Source: Saprospiraceae bacterium (GTDB taxonomy: Bacteria > Bacteroidota > Bacteroidia > Chitinophagales > Saprospiraceae). From it: DNA of 32,318 nt. Each line of letters begins with the position of its first letter. Position 1 is the stretch's first letter. This document shows positions 24,252 through 32,318 of this stretch, piece by piece. Under the pieces are notes generated by a model, which saw only the letters and a list, made by a program, of their open reading frames with translations, had not been told where the DNA came from and ran no database searches. Made by a program: the position numbers and the translations under genes. The stretch lies in the NCBI GenBank assembly GCA_022448945.1, contig JAKVCV010000019.1, forward strand, positions 1 to 32,318, written 5' to 3'.

Positions 24252-26507
24252 TTATTGTGCTTGTGGGTTGTAATCAGGTTCTATTGCTTTCCACATACTA
24301 TTGTATTGTTCTACTTTTGCAATATCTCCAAGGTGCCTATAAGCCATTTCTAGGTTAAATAAAATTGGTACAGATTTCGGATTCATTTCCAATGCCTGCT
24401 CAAAATAATTGATGGCTTTGTAATGAGATTGTACTCCTAATTGTGCCTGGCTCCGTTGTTGTAAAAATATTCCTTTCATTCCATAAGCGACACCAAGTAA
24501 ACGGAAGCTTTCAAAATCTTTAATAGAATAGGTTAATGATTTTTCAATAGATGCGATTGATTCATCTAGTTTGTTCAATCTTTGACCAAGTAACTTTCCT
24601 CTGTCTCTGTAAACAACCGTAAAGTTTCTTTTAACGTCTGGATGATCTGGTCTAAGACGCGTAACTTCTTTATATGCAACTATTCCTGCATCAAAATGTT
24701 TTAATGCTTTAAGGTAGAGTGTGTTTTTTGCGTCAGGGTTTGATTTTTGGCTACCTTCAAGCTCTGCCATATTTCCCAACATTACATTAGCATTACCACG
24801 TAATAACCAGGCATTGTTATAAGTAGGGTGGAGGTTAGTTGCTATAATGGATTTTTCTAGCGCTTCTTCTAGTAGACCTTTTTTTTGTATTTGGTTCGCT
24901 GTTTTAATTGCCTTATCTTGAAGTACCCCTGAAACAGCATTATTAAGTTTTGCACTATGTGGTGAATTAACGATGTCAGTCGTAAATAAAACATAGTCGT
25001 CATACCAGGCATAGTTTCTCGCATAAGTTTTTATAGAATAAAGTATACAAACGAAAGCTAAAATATATGCAGGTGTTTTTATAGCTTTTTCGATTCCTTT
25101 AGATTTTCGGGTGCGGAAGATCAATTCATAAAGCCCCATAGCACATAAAGCACTAAAGCCTACAGAAGGCAGGAACATAAATCGTTCAGCCATATTACTT
25201 CCAATCGAGAAGATTAGGTTTGAGACTACAGAAAAAGTAGCCAGATAGAATAAAATAAAGAAAGCAAAAGGTTTTTTCTTTAATGTTCCCAATACCATTA
25301 AAACTCCCATTAAAAGGTGCAAAAGAATGGAAAAAATAACTTTACCCATTTGAAAATTTGGAATTAAGTCCATGTCAGTCCGAATATGTTTCGGGTAATA
25401 ATCATTAGTCAGTGGATGTGGGTACACCAAAAGTTTGATGTATTCAAGCCAGGTATATAATACTGTAGAAAACCGCTCTTCAAAGGTAAAAGGAACATAA
25501 CGGTTGTTTTCAATTTTCAAGAAAGGATCATTCATTAATTCGGTTGCAGGAGCATTTTCGCCACCTGTAATAGATGCTGCTTCACCAAGTATGGGTGCTC
25601 TTATCCCAAACCAAAAAATTCCAACTACAATTAAAAAGGGTAGGGTAACTAATGCTATTTTTTTTATAGAACTATTGGTGAAGAAGTATAATGAAGCTGG
25701 AATTATTACAAGAAAAGTAACTGCATTTTCTTTTGAAAATATAGAAAAAATAAAGGCCAATACAGCTCCAAAATAATATAGCATTGCTTTTTGCGGTTTA
25801 GCAACTGCTTTTAAGACCCAATAAACTGCAAGTACAGAGCCCAATAAAACCATGATTTCATCTCGTCCTTTTATATTAGCAATTGCCTCTGTATGAATTG
25901 GGTGTGTTACATATAATAAAGCACCCGCTAAAGCAATAAAATAACCTTTTAGATTATTTTGTTCCTGCTTTGGATTGAACATTTGTAGTAACATCAGATA
26001 GATGATAATGCATAGTAAGGCATATAGTAAAATATTAACAAAGTGACTAATGAAGGGTTTCCCTTGATAATTAATATCACCTTCAGCATCCAAAATAGGG
26101 TTGCCATTTTGATCTTTAATAACGGTACCGAATAGTTGAAGTTCAATTGCAAAAGTTGCCAAAGATAATGGACGATAACGCCCACCGGCTACAAGATTCC
26201 TTTTACTGCCAAAAAAACCAGTAAAAGTATCTTCTCCCCAAATCCCTTTCATTCCTGAAATTCCTTTTTTTGTGAATTGATTGCGTAAAATGACAATACT
26301 GTCATCTACAGCATATTGGTGGTTAAGGGTATTAATATATAGGCCGCAACTTAAAAAAAAGATAAGGATCAAATGCAACTGTTTATTTACCCAAAATGAA
26401 TTTTGAATAGAGGTGACAGTTGTTTTATTAGAAACTTTTGTTTTAGGTTTCTGCGTATTATCGGTCTTTATAGTTTTCTTTTTATTGGACTTTTTCTTTT
26501 TGCTCAT
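24252..26507 (-). CDS. TMTC-like membrane protein with C-terminal TPR repeats
   Basis: A 751-residue protein. Residues 1-32 are extremely Lys-rich (KKKKSNKKKTIK), probably cytoplasmic. A first membrane helix (HLILIFFLSCGLYINTL) is followed by a loop with YAVDDSIVI (D68, D69) and GGRYRPLSLATFAIE, then about ten membrane helices up to residue 480. This is the layout of GT-C glycosyltransferases and of animal TMTC O-mannosyltransferases, which also carry C-terminal TPRs. Residues of about 515-745 contain TPR-like helices (YNNAWLLRGNANVMLGN, YKEVTRLRPDHPDVKRNF, YFEQALEMNPKSVPILFNLEMAYRHLGD). Glycosyl transfer to a protein or lipid is inferred from the family; no donor or acceptor is evident. It heads a likely two-gene unit with the SDR. 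Confidence 0.85.
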   Translation of the reverse strand: MSKKKKSNKKKTIKTDNTQKPKTKVSNKTTVTSIQNSFWVNKQLHLILIFFLSCGLYINTLNHQYAVDDSIVILRNQFTKKGISGMKGIWGEDTFTGFFGSKRNLVAGGRYRPLSLATFAIELQLFGTVIKDQNGNPILDAEGDINYQGKPFISHFVNILLYALLCIIIYLMLLQMFNPKQEQNNLKGYFIALAGALLYVTHPIHTEAIANIKGRDEIMVLLGSVLAVYWVLKAVAKPQKAMLYYFGAVLAFIFSIFSKENAVTFLVIIPASLYFFTNSSIKKIALVTLPFLIVVGIFWFGIRAPILGEAASITGGENAPATELMNDPFLKIENNRYVPFTFEERFSTVLYTWLEYIKLLVYPHPLTNDYYPKHIRTDMDLIPNFQMGKVIFSILLHLLMGVLMVLGTLKKKPFAFFILFYLATFSVVSNLIFSIGSNMAERFMFLPSVGFSALCAMGLYELIFRTRKSKGIEKAIKTPAYILAFVCILYSIKTYARNYAWYDDYVLFTTDIVNSPHSAKLNNAVSGVLQDKAIKTANQIQKKGLLEEALEKSIIATNLHPTYNNAWLLRGNANVMLGNMAELEGSQKSNPDAKNTLYLKALKHFDAGIVAYKEVTRLRPDHPDVKRNFTVVYRDRGKLLGQRLNKLDESIASIEKSLTYSIKDFESFRLLGVAYGMKGIFLQQRSQAQLGVQSHYKAINYFEQALEMNPKSVPILFNLEMAYRHLGDIAKVEQYNSMWKAIEPDYNPQAQ

Positions 26508-26703
26508 AGTATAATATCTTTCAAGCTACAAAATAGCATTTCTTTTTTTTAAATTCAAGAGCATGTCGTATAGAAAGTGACATTGGAGGTAATTCCTTCT
26601 TTATTTTTGTTAATAAAAAATCACACTTATGTAGGTTTTTGAATTGGCAAAAAAGGTTGAATATTATTCTAGATATATCTTAGTGCTAAGTCTTAAAATT
26701 AAT

Positions 26704-27417
26704 TTATTCTAATACTTTTACAATCATACGAATATCTTTTGCCGGGCGATCAGGTAATTGTGGATTTATAGAACGATGCGTTTTCGCATGTACAATTTTA
26801 TTTAAAACATTTATTCCTTCAACTACTTGTCCAAAAACAGTATATTTTCCATCTAATTGTGGTGATCCACCATACATTTCATACAGTTGAATTTGTTCTG
26901 GGCTGTAGTCAATTTTATTTTCCAGAGATATTTGATTTATTTGATAAGCTTTTAATGGTTGACCATGTATTATCATAAACTGAGAGCCATTTGATGACTT
27001 GTCCGGATAATATCCTGTTCCTCTATGAAATCCAGAAATCGCCCCTTGCCGCATGATGAATTTTGAAGAAATTTCTGCTTGAATGCGTTTTTCTGTTCCT
27101 CCCATTCCGAGAATTTTATTAGGCTCCACTTCTCCTCTGGACTCAGGGTCACCACCCTGAATCATAAAGTTTGGTTGTACACGATGAAAGAGTAGGCTGT
27201 CATAAAACCCTAAATCCGCTAGTCGTAAAAAGTTGTCTCGGTGCATGGGTGTTTCATTGAATAATTCAATGATCATTTCACCATATTTCGTGCTGATAGA
27301 GACTTTCTTCCTTGGTAGGCTGTCATAATCAGAATTTTCATTCTTTGAATCATTGTCATATGAACAGGAGGTCAGATATACGATAAATGAAAATAGGAAC
27401 AAAAATGATTTATTCAT
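26704..27417 (-). CDS. Cyclophilin-type peptidyl-prolyl isomerase, lipoprotein
   Basis: A 237-residue protein with a lipoprotein signal (LFLFSFIVYLTSC, Cys18) and an acidic, Ser/Asn-rich linker after it. Residues of about 40-237 form a cyclophilin domain that speeds proline cis-trans isomerisation during folding in the periplasm. The active-site segment FHRVQPNFMIQGGDP carries R79, F84 and Q87; GSQFMIIHGQ and GKYTVFGQVVEGINVLNKI follow. Compared with E. coli PpiA it has an insert of about 35 residues (PLKAYQINQISLENKIDYSPEQIQLYEMYGGSP), common in Bacteroidota relatives. It starts 3 bp after the stop of the upstream small protein gene, so translation is likely coupled. Confidence 0.93.
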   Translation of the reverse strand: MNKSFLFLFSFIVYLTSCSYDNDSKNENSDYDSLPRKKVSISTKYGEMIIELFNETPMHRDNFLRLADLGFYDSLLFHRVQPNFMIQGGDPESRGEVEPNKILGMGGTEKRIQAEISSKFIMRQGAISGFHRGTGYYPDKSSNGSQFMIIHGQPLKAYQINQISLENKIDYSPEQIQLYEMYGGSPQLDGKYTVFGQVVEGINVLNKIVHAKTHRSINPQLPDRPAKDIRMIVKVLE

Positions 27418-27420
27418 TTT

Positions 27421-27813
27421 CTATGAGTTCTTTACATTGTTGATGTATTCAGTTATTTTTCTTTTTAGTAAAATTTCCTGTTTCGCACGTCCAATCGGAG
27501 GAATTGCCAATTGTTTCCAATGTGGCCAACCATCTGCATCATAACCTTCCAGTTCATAGTAATTGTCGTAACTAAGCAACCTGCAAACAGCAATGTGCAT
27601 TAAGTCCTGCCGTTCTTCTTTGGTAAAGTCATCACGTATTTGACCTAATTCTTGTAGGCCAATAGCGAACAATATACCCTGCAAGTCTGGCAATTTTGCT
27701 AATCCTAGTAGTTCCTTGATTTCGAATCTCGCTTGTAACCATTCAGCATCTCCAGCCTCACTGTCTTCGTATAGGTCATCTGCGTTGATGTCGAGCCCTT
27801 TAAATTTATCCAT
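27421..27813 (-). CDS. Hypothetical acidic protein co-transcribed with the cyclophilin
   Basis: A 130-residue soluble, mostly helical protein that I do not recognise. It has no signal peptide or membrane helix. The N-terminus is acidic (DINADDLYEDSEAGDAEW). The middle has helices (FEIKELLGLAKLPDLQGILFAIGLQELGQI; KEERQDLMHIAVCRLLSYD), and the C-terminus is basic (GRAKQEILLKRKITEYINNVK). The segment YELEGYDADGWPHWKQL is distinctive. It is the first gene of a two-gene unit: its stop is 3 bp before the cyclophilin start. The pairing does not prove a folding role, because this protein is predicted cytosolic while the isomerase is a lipoprotein. Confidence 0.75.
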   Translation of the reverse strand: MDKFKGLDINADDLYEDSEAGDAEWLQARFEIKELLGLAKLPDLQGILFAIGLQELGQIRDDFTKEERQDLMHIAVCRLLSYDNYYELEGYDADGWPHWKQLAIPPIGRAKQEILLKRKITEYINNVKNS

Positions 27814-28138
27814 AATTCAAAGTTAATTTATTATCATGCGAAAGTAAGATATTTTTTATTAATTGGACAATAATTAATTTAAAATAGGGTATAAACAATA
27901 GAAGCATGGCTTAATAATTTCATTAGGTGATTAAATAAGCTTTTATCTTCATTAATTTTAGTCAGTGTTTAAAAAAGCTTTTATTTTTGTTTTCATTTTT
28001 ATGTTTTATTAAAAAATGTATTAATTTAAATTTGCATTTTTCTGTAATTTATTGATTCTTTTGACCAATAGGCTAGTAGTCTATAATAACTTTCTTTAGC
28101 CCAGATCAATAGGAAACTATCTGTTATTTTTATTTATT
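27814..28138. promoter_or_regulatory. 325-bp divergent intergenic region, candidate kinase promoter
   Basis: No gene or RNA recognised. TAAATTTGC at 28027-28035 contains the perfect TAnnTTTG element, 105 bp before the kinase start; no good -33 box is at the right distance. The left part should carry the promoter of the leftward small gene and cyclophilin. Confidence 0.35.
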
Positions 28139-30052
28139 ATGTCGAAGTTTTTATTAATCTTTTTATGTTTTTGTAGTAATGCAGTATTTGCACAAAATGT
28201 ATTTACTGTTAAAGATCAAAGTATAACATATATTGGTAATTATATTGGTTTGCATGATCCCAAAATTCATGTAAATGACATTGAGCAAGTAAAAAATAAC
28301 ACTTTTGTGTATTCAAATTCCAACCGTGATATTTTACATCTAGGCCCATCTGATTCTTATTTATGGCTCAAGTTTTCTATTCAAAATAATTTATCTAACT
28401 CAGATCTAGTTCTTTCAATTGACCAGCCAGCAATTAATTTTGTCAAGCTTTTTAAGATGGATGTTAATGGCACTTTTTCAAGTGTAGAATTAGGTGAGCA
28501 TTTGCAATTTTCAAATCGAAAATACGATCATCCAGTATATATTTTTGATCTTAACTTAGAGTTAGGCGCTACAGCTACTTACTATCTGCAGATAAAAAGT
28601 GATGAAAATAATACTTTGCCTATTGCTGTTTCCAGTAAAAGAGCCTTAAATAATTATCTAAGTGATAAAGATGTCTTTATAGGTTCTTTTTTGGGTGTTA
28701 TGGTGGTTATGTTTCTTTACAATTTTATGATTTTTTTATTTGTAAAGGATAGAAGCTATTTGTTTTATATTATTTATTTAGGATTTCTATCCTTGACTCA
28801 GTTGAGTGTTCAAGGTTATACTTTTAAATACCTTTGGCCTAATAATCTTTTCCTCGTTACAACGGGTGTAATTCTGTTTGCCTGTATAGCTACAATAGCA
28901 GGTATTCTGTTTGCCATTTCATTTTTAAAAATAAAAAAATCAATTCATCCCAAAATATATTATTTTTTATATGCTCATATATCTCTTTTTGTATTAACGT
29001 TTTTTTTAGGATTAAGCTCTAATTTTTATTGGGCATATACTTTTTTAAATCTATTTACCTCATCAGTAAGTCTTGGTTTGCTTTTTATAAGTTATTATTT
29101 TCTTTATAAAGGGTATGAACCTGCTAGGTTTTTCAGCTTAGCTTGGACGTGTTTGTTGGTTTTTGTTATTCTTTTTACATTGAGGGATACTGGAATTATA
29201 GAACATAGCTTTATCAGTTTTTATGGCGTTATTATTGGTTCAATGATAGAGGTAATATTCCTTTCTATTGCATTAGCTGACAGAATAAACCATTATAGAA
29301 ATGAGACTGTTGTAGCCATTAAAGAGAAAGAATATATTCTGGCTGAGCAGAATTCTAAACTGGAATTATTAGTTGAGGACAGAACTAAAACGATTAATGA
29401 AAATTATAAAAAAATAAAAGAACAAGACTCTGAGAAAGAAGTTTTACTTAAGGAGATTCACCACCGTGTAAAAAACAATCTTCAAATAATTACGAGTTTA
29501 TTAAGTTTGCAGAATCAAAACCTTAATAACCCTGAACTTAAAAATATTTTTACTTCCAGTCAATATCGGATTAATTCAATGGCAATTATTCATGAAATGC
29601 TGTATAAGTCAAATAGCCTTTCTAGTTTAAAGTATGAAGAATACCTTGTAAAACTAATGGAAAGTCTTCTCAATACATTTGATGTGGACAAAAAGAATAT
29701 TGAATTTAAAATTTCTGCTCCTGATATCATTATGAACCTCGAAACGGCTATTCCGTTGGGGCTTATCATAAATGAAATAGTCACAAATGCATTGAAATAT
29801 GCCTTTAAAAAGAATCAAAAAGGGTGTATAACTATTGAGATGTCAGAATTAAATCAAGATGATTTCCTTTTAAAAATTGGTGACAATGGCATAGGGATTT
29901 CAGATGATTTTAATCCTTTAAATTCTGATTCACTAGGCACTAAGTTAATCCGGAAATTAACAATTCAGCTTGAGGGTGCCCTAGAAATGAATAATGAGTT
30001 GGAGGGCACTAATTATAATATTACTTTTAAAAAAGCACGAACAACTTTATAA
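28139..30052 (+). CDS. Sensor histidine kinase, 7TM-DISM plus HisKA_2
   Basis: A 637-residue membrane sensor. A signal peptide (LIFLCFCSNAVFAQ) precedes a periplasmic sensory domain at about 20-170 of the DISMED2 type (SYLWLKFSIQNN, YYLQIKS), which is often carbohydrate-binding-like. Seven membrane helices follow at about 178-385. Then comes a coiled coil (about 390-435), the H-box LKEIHHRVKNNLQIITSLLSLQ with His441/His442 (HisKA_2 subgroup), and a HATPase domain with N-box LGLIINEIVTNALKYAF, G-box IGDNGIGI and a final DSLGTKLIRKL. It should autophosphorylate on sensing a periplasmic signal, but no response regulator lies in the window, so its partner is unknown. The next gene, mfd, is 182 bp downstream on the same strand and has its own promoter candidate. 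Confidence 0.93.
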   Translation: MSKFLLIFLCFCSNAVFAQNVFTVKDQSITYIGNYIGLHDPKIHVNDIEQVKNNTFVYSNSNRDILHLGPSDSYLWLKFSIQNNLSNSDLVLSIDQPAINFVKLFKMDVNGTFSSVELGEHLQFSNRKYDHPVYIFDLNLELGATATYYLQIKSDENNTLPIAVSSKRALNNYLSDKDVFIGSFLGVMVVMFLYNFMIFLFVKDRSYLFYIIYLGFLSLTQLSVQGYTFKYLWPNNLFLVTTGVILFACIATIAGILFAISFLKIKKSIHPKIYYFLYAHISLFVLTFFLGLSSNFYWAYTFLNLFTSSVSLGLLFISYYFLYKGYEPARFFSLAWTCLLVFVILFTLRDTGIIEHSFISFYGVIIGSMIEVIFLSIALADRINHYRNETVVAIKEKEYILAEQNSKLELLVEDRTKTINENYKKIKEQDSEKEVLLKEIHHRVKNNLQIITSLLSLQNQNLNNPELKNIFTSSQYRINSMAIIHEMLYKSNSLSSLKYEEYLVKLMESLLNTFDVDKKNIEFKISAPDIIMNLETAIPLGLIINEIVTNALKYAFKKNQKGCITIEMSELNQDDFLLKIGDNGIGISDDFNPLNSDSLGTKLIRKLTIQLEGALEMNNELEGTNYNITFKKARTTL

Positions 30053-30163
30053 AAGCAAAAATCCCCCTACCGTGTATATTTCAAAAGCACAGAAAATAGA
30101 ACAATTATATTTGATAAAATATTACTAATTATCTTATTTTAATTAGTCTATTTAATAAAAACA

Positions 30164-30195
30164 TGTGCTTTCACCCTACTTTTTTATTACCTTTG
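30164..30195 (+). promoter_or_regulatory. Candidate promoter of mfd
   Basis: TACCTTTGC contains TAnnTTTG at 30188-30195, with TGTG at 30164-30167 as a one-mismatch -33 box and 20 bp between. The ATG of mfd is at 30235. Confidence 0.45.
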
Positions 30196-30234
30196 CAATG
30201 GGTAAATAAACAAATAATAGGTATTTAATTTGAC

Positions 30235-32318
30235 ATGAATTTAGAGCATATATTTGAACAGTATAAAACTGATTCGCGCAGCAAAAAAATTGTTGCAGCT
30301 TTAAAGAAAAATGATAAGACCTGCTTGCAGTTAAAAGGACTAGTAGGGGCACAGGCTGCTTTTGTAATTGCAGCGACGAATCAACTTTGTGAAAAACCTT
30401 TTTTGGTAATTGCTTCTGATAAAGAAGAGGCTGCTTTTTGGCAGAATGATATAACTTCACTTAAAGAACGAAAAAACCAAGCACTTTTTTTACCAGATTC
30501 TTATCGTCGTCCAACAGGATTTGATAAACTGGATCGGACCAATGTACTCCAAAGAACAGAGACGGTAAGTAAATTGGTCAGTTTCCCAGATGCTGCCCCC
30601 GTTATAGTTACTTATCCTGAAGCCTTATTCGAAAAAGTTGTAGCCCCTTCCAATCTGAATAAGGCTGCAATAAAAATTAAAGTTGGGACTGAACTTGATG
30701 TGCCTTTTTTGGTAGAGATCTTGGTTGAATATGGCTTTTCTAGGGTAGATTTTGTATATGAACCTGGGCAATTTTCTGTTCGTGGAGGGATTATTGATAT
30801 TTATTCTTATGGTAATGAACTTCCTTATCGAGTAGATCTTTTTGATCTTGAAGTAGACAGCATACGGACTTTTGATCCAACATCTCAACTTTCTACAAAA
30901 AAAATTGATTTTGTAAACATTATTCCTAATGTTAATACTGAGTTTGATTCTAGTAAAAAAGTTTCTATTCTTGAAACATTGCCATGTCAGACAGTGGTAT
31001 GGGTAGCAGATATGCAGGTTCTTTTGGATAAGTTGCAGGATTGTTTTGAAAAATCTGCATTGATTTTTCAAAATGCTGAAGAGCTTGTAAATAAGGACAG
31101 AAAAGAAGAGTCGACATTGCTTAAAGAGGCTGCATTTGTGTACCCCCGCGAAATAATGAATGGATTAAAGTCCTTGTCAGTGATAGAAATGAGCAATAGT
31201 AAAATGTTAAATCCTGATGCAGTAATCATATATAAGGGAGCACCACAACCTTCTTTTAATAAGAACTTTAAGTTCTTAATTCAAAACTTAAGTGAGCATA
31301 AAAAAAGTACGATTACCAACTATATTTTTGCTGAAAACCCTAAACAACTAGAACGTTTTTACAGTATTTTTGAAGATCTCGAAGTTTTGGTACAATGGCA
31401 TGCTATCCCCAAAGCCTTACATCAGGGATTTATTGACTACAAGTTGAAAATAGCAGCATATACAGATCATCAAATATTCGAACGTTATCATAAATCGCGG
31501 ATGCGTCAGGGCTTTGATAAAAATACTGCTCTAAAGATAAAGGCATTAAGTGAATTAAAACCTGGCGATTTTGTTACACACATTGATCATGGTGTAGGAC
31601 GTTACGGAGGGTTAGAAAAAATAGAATTGCAAGGCAAACAGCAGGAAGCTGTTAAATTGGTCTATAAAGATAATGATATATTATACGTAGGAATTCAATC
31701 ATTGCATAAGATATCCAAATTTACGGGAAAGGAAGGTACTACTCCAAAAGTTCATAAATTAGGCTCGAATGCCTGGGTTAATACTAAGCGTAAAGCAAAG
31801 AAAAAAATCAAGGAACTTGCTTTTGATTTGATAAAGTTATACGCAAAACGTAAAGCTTCACCTGGAGTTGAATTTCCTCCTGATTGTTATTTGCAAAATG
31901 AATTGGAGGTGTCATTTATGTATGAGGATACTCCTGATCAGGCTAAAGCAACATTGGCAGTAAAAGAAGACATGATGAAACCATATCCGATGGATAGATT
32001 GATTTGTGGAGATGTAGGGTTTGGGAAAACTGAAATAGCAATAAGAGCCGCATTTAAAGCAATTGTAGCTGGTAAGCAGGTTGCTGTTCTAGTACCAACT
32101 ACTATTTTGGCGTTGCAACATGCTCAAACGTTTAGAGCACGACTCAAGAAATTTGATATTGAAGTTGAATATATTAATAGGTTTCGTACAGCAAGGGAAA
32201 AAACACTTATTTATAAAAAATTAGAGGCTGGAAAGATTGATTTATTGATCGGAACACATGCCATCTTAAACAAAAAAGTAAAATTTAAAGATCTTGGTTT
32301 ACTAGTTGTTGATGAAGA
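30235..32318 (+). CDS. mfd: Transcription-repair coupling factor Mfd (partial, C-terminus outside window)
   Basis: The frame is open from the ATG at 30235 to the end of the window: 694 codons of an enzyme of usually about 1100. Mfd removes RNA polymerase stalled at DNA lesions and recruits UvrAB. The N-terminal UvrB-like region (about 1-330) shows YRRPTGFDKLDR, the GFSRVDFVYEPGQFSVRGGIIDIY motif and a final YRVDLFDLEVDSIRTFD. The RNA polymerase-interacting domain (about 440-530) has LKPGDFVTHIDHGVGRYGGLEKI, typical of the CarD/TRCF fold. The translocase motor begins with Walker A GDVGFGKTEIA at about 587-597 and motif Ia LVPTTILALQHAQTF, and reaches the Walker B LLVVDE at the window edge. It starts 182 bp after the kinase gene. 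Confidence 0.97.
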   Translation, partial: MNLEHIFEQYKTDSRSKKIVAALKKNDKTCLQLKGLVGAQAAFVIAATNQLCEKPFLVIASDKEEAAFWQNDITSLKERKNQALFLPDSYRRPTGFDKLDRTNVLQRTETVSKLVSFPDAAPVIVTYPEALFEKVVAPSNLNKAAIKIKVGTELDVPFLVEILVEYGFSRVDFVYEPGQFSVRGGIIDIYSYGNELPYRVDLFDLEVDSIRTFDPTSQLSTKKIDFVNIIPNVNTEFDSSKKVSILETLPCQTVVWVADMQVLLDKLQDCFEKSALIFQNAEELVNKDRKEESTLLKEAAFVYPREIMNGLKSLSVIEMSNSKMLNPDAVIIYKGAPQPSFNKNFKFLIQNLSEHKKSTITNYIFAENPKQLERFYSIFEDLEVLVQWHAIPKALHQGFIDYKLKIAAYTDHQIFERYHKSRMRQGFDKNTALKIKALSELKPGDFVTHIDHGVGRYGGLEKIELQGKQQEAVKLVYKDNDILYVGIQSLHKISKFTGKEGTTPKVHKLGSNAWVNTKRKAKKKIKELAFDLIKLYAKRKASPGVEFPPDCYLQNELEVSFMYEDTPDQAKATLAVKEDMMKPYPMDRLICGDVGFGKTEIAIRAAFKAIVAGKQVAVLVPTTILALQHAQTFRARLKKFDIEVEYINRFRTAREKTLIYKKLEAGKIDLLIGTHAILNKKVKFKDLGLLVVDE

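Noticed and set aside
30176-31071. Minus-strand open frames of 94 and 148 codons at the right end
   Set aside because: They are antisense to mfd, whose frame has clear Mfd motifs throughout.

Overview
The window is AT-rich chromosomal DNA from a member of the Bacteroidota. Several independent signs point there: a SprB-type cell-surface adhesin with a choice-of-anchor-L head, a protein with a type IX secretion (T9SS) C-terminal sorting domain, a lipoprotein resembling the C-terminal half of the gliding protein GldM, a 7TM-DISM/HisKA_2 histidine kinase, a DUF3810 protein, a three-gene succinate dehydrogenase with a single cytochrome b subunit, and promoter-like boxes of the Bacteroidota form TAnnTTTG. 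The genus cannot be fixed from the sequence alone. No insertion sequence, prophage, tRNA, rRNA or CRISPR array was seen.

Layout. Positions 1-3960 (minus) hold the first 1320 codons of a large SprB-repeat adhesin whose C-terminus lies outside the window. Next come an EamA/DMT transporter (4395-5249, +) and a tryptophan-rich unknown protein (5389-5820, +), which converge through a bidirectional terminator on threonyl-tRNA synthetase (5867-7804, -). A secreted unknown protein (8076-8651, +) converges in the same way on a Mn-type superoxide dismutase (8741-9349, -). DUF3810 and dihydrolipoyl dehydrogenase follow on the minus strand, then an outer-membrane-like protein (12263-13285, -). Positions 13612-14974 (+) carry a ParA-type ATPase and a small basic partner with a C-terminal ribbon-helix-helix and a duplicated N-terminal motif. 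Then come a four-helix membrane protein (15325-16059, +), a T9SS cargo protein (16252-17475, -) and the GldM-C-like lipoprotein (17821-18591, +).

The RNase P RNA gene lies at 18696-19080 (-), divergent from the sdhCAB operon (19384-22994, +). Downstream of sdhB is a 545-bp gap with two tandem units. Each has the same 75-nt block, containing a TAGATTTG promoter-like box, followed by a different intrinsic terminator; this looks like a pair of small-RNA genes. The minus strand then carries an SDR oxidoreductase with a TMTC-like membrane/TPR protein, and a cyclophilin lipoprotein with a small unknown protein. A 7TM sensor kinase (28139-30052, +) and the first 694 codons of mfd (from 30235, +) end the window.

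Functionally, most of the window is housekeeping: translation (thrS), RNA processing (rnpB), respiration (sdhCAB, lpdA), oxidative defence (sod) and repair (mfd). Mixed in are envelope genes tied to T9SS and gliding. The parts I find least explained are the twin small-RNA units (23252-23524), the orphan ParA/ribbon-helix-helix pair, the free-standing GldM-C lipoprotein, and the sharp rise in G+C in the distal repeats of the adhesin.
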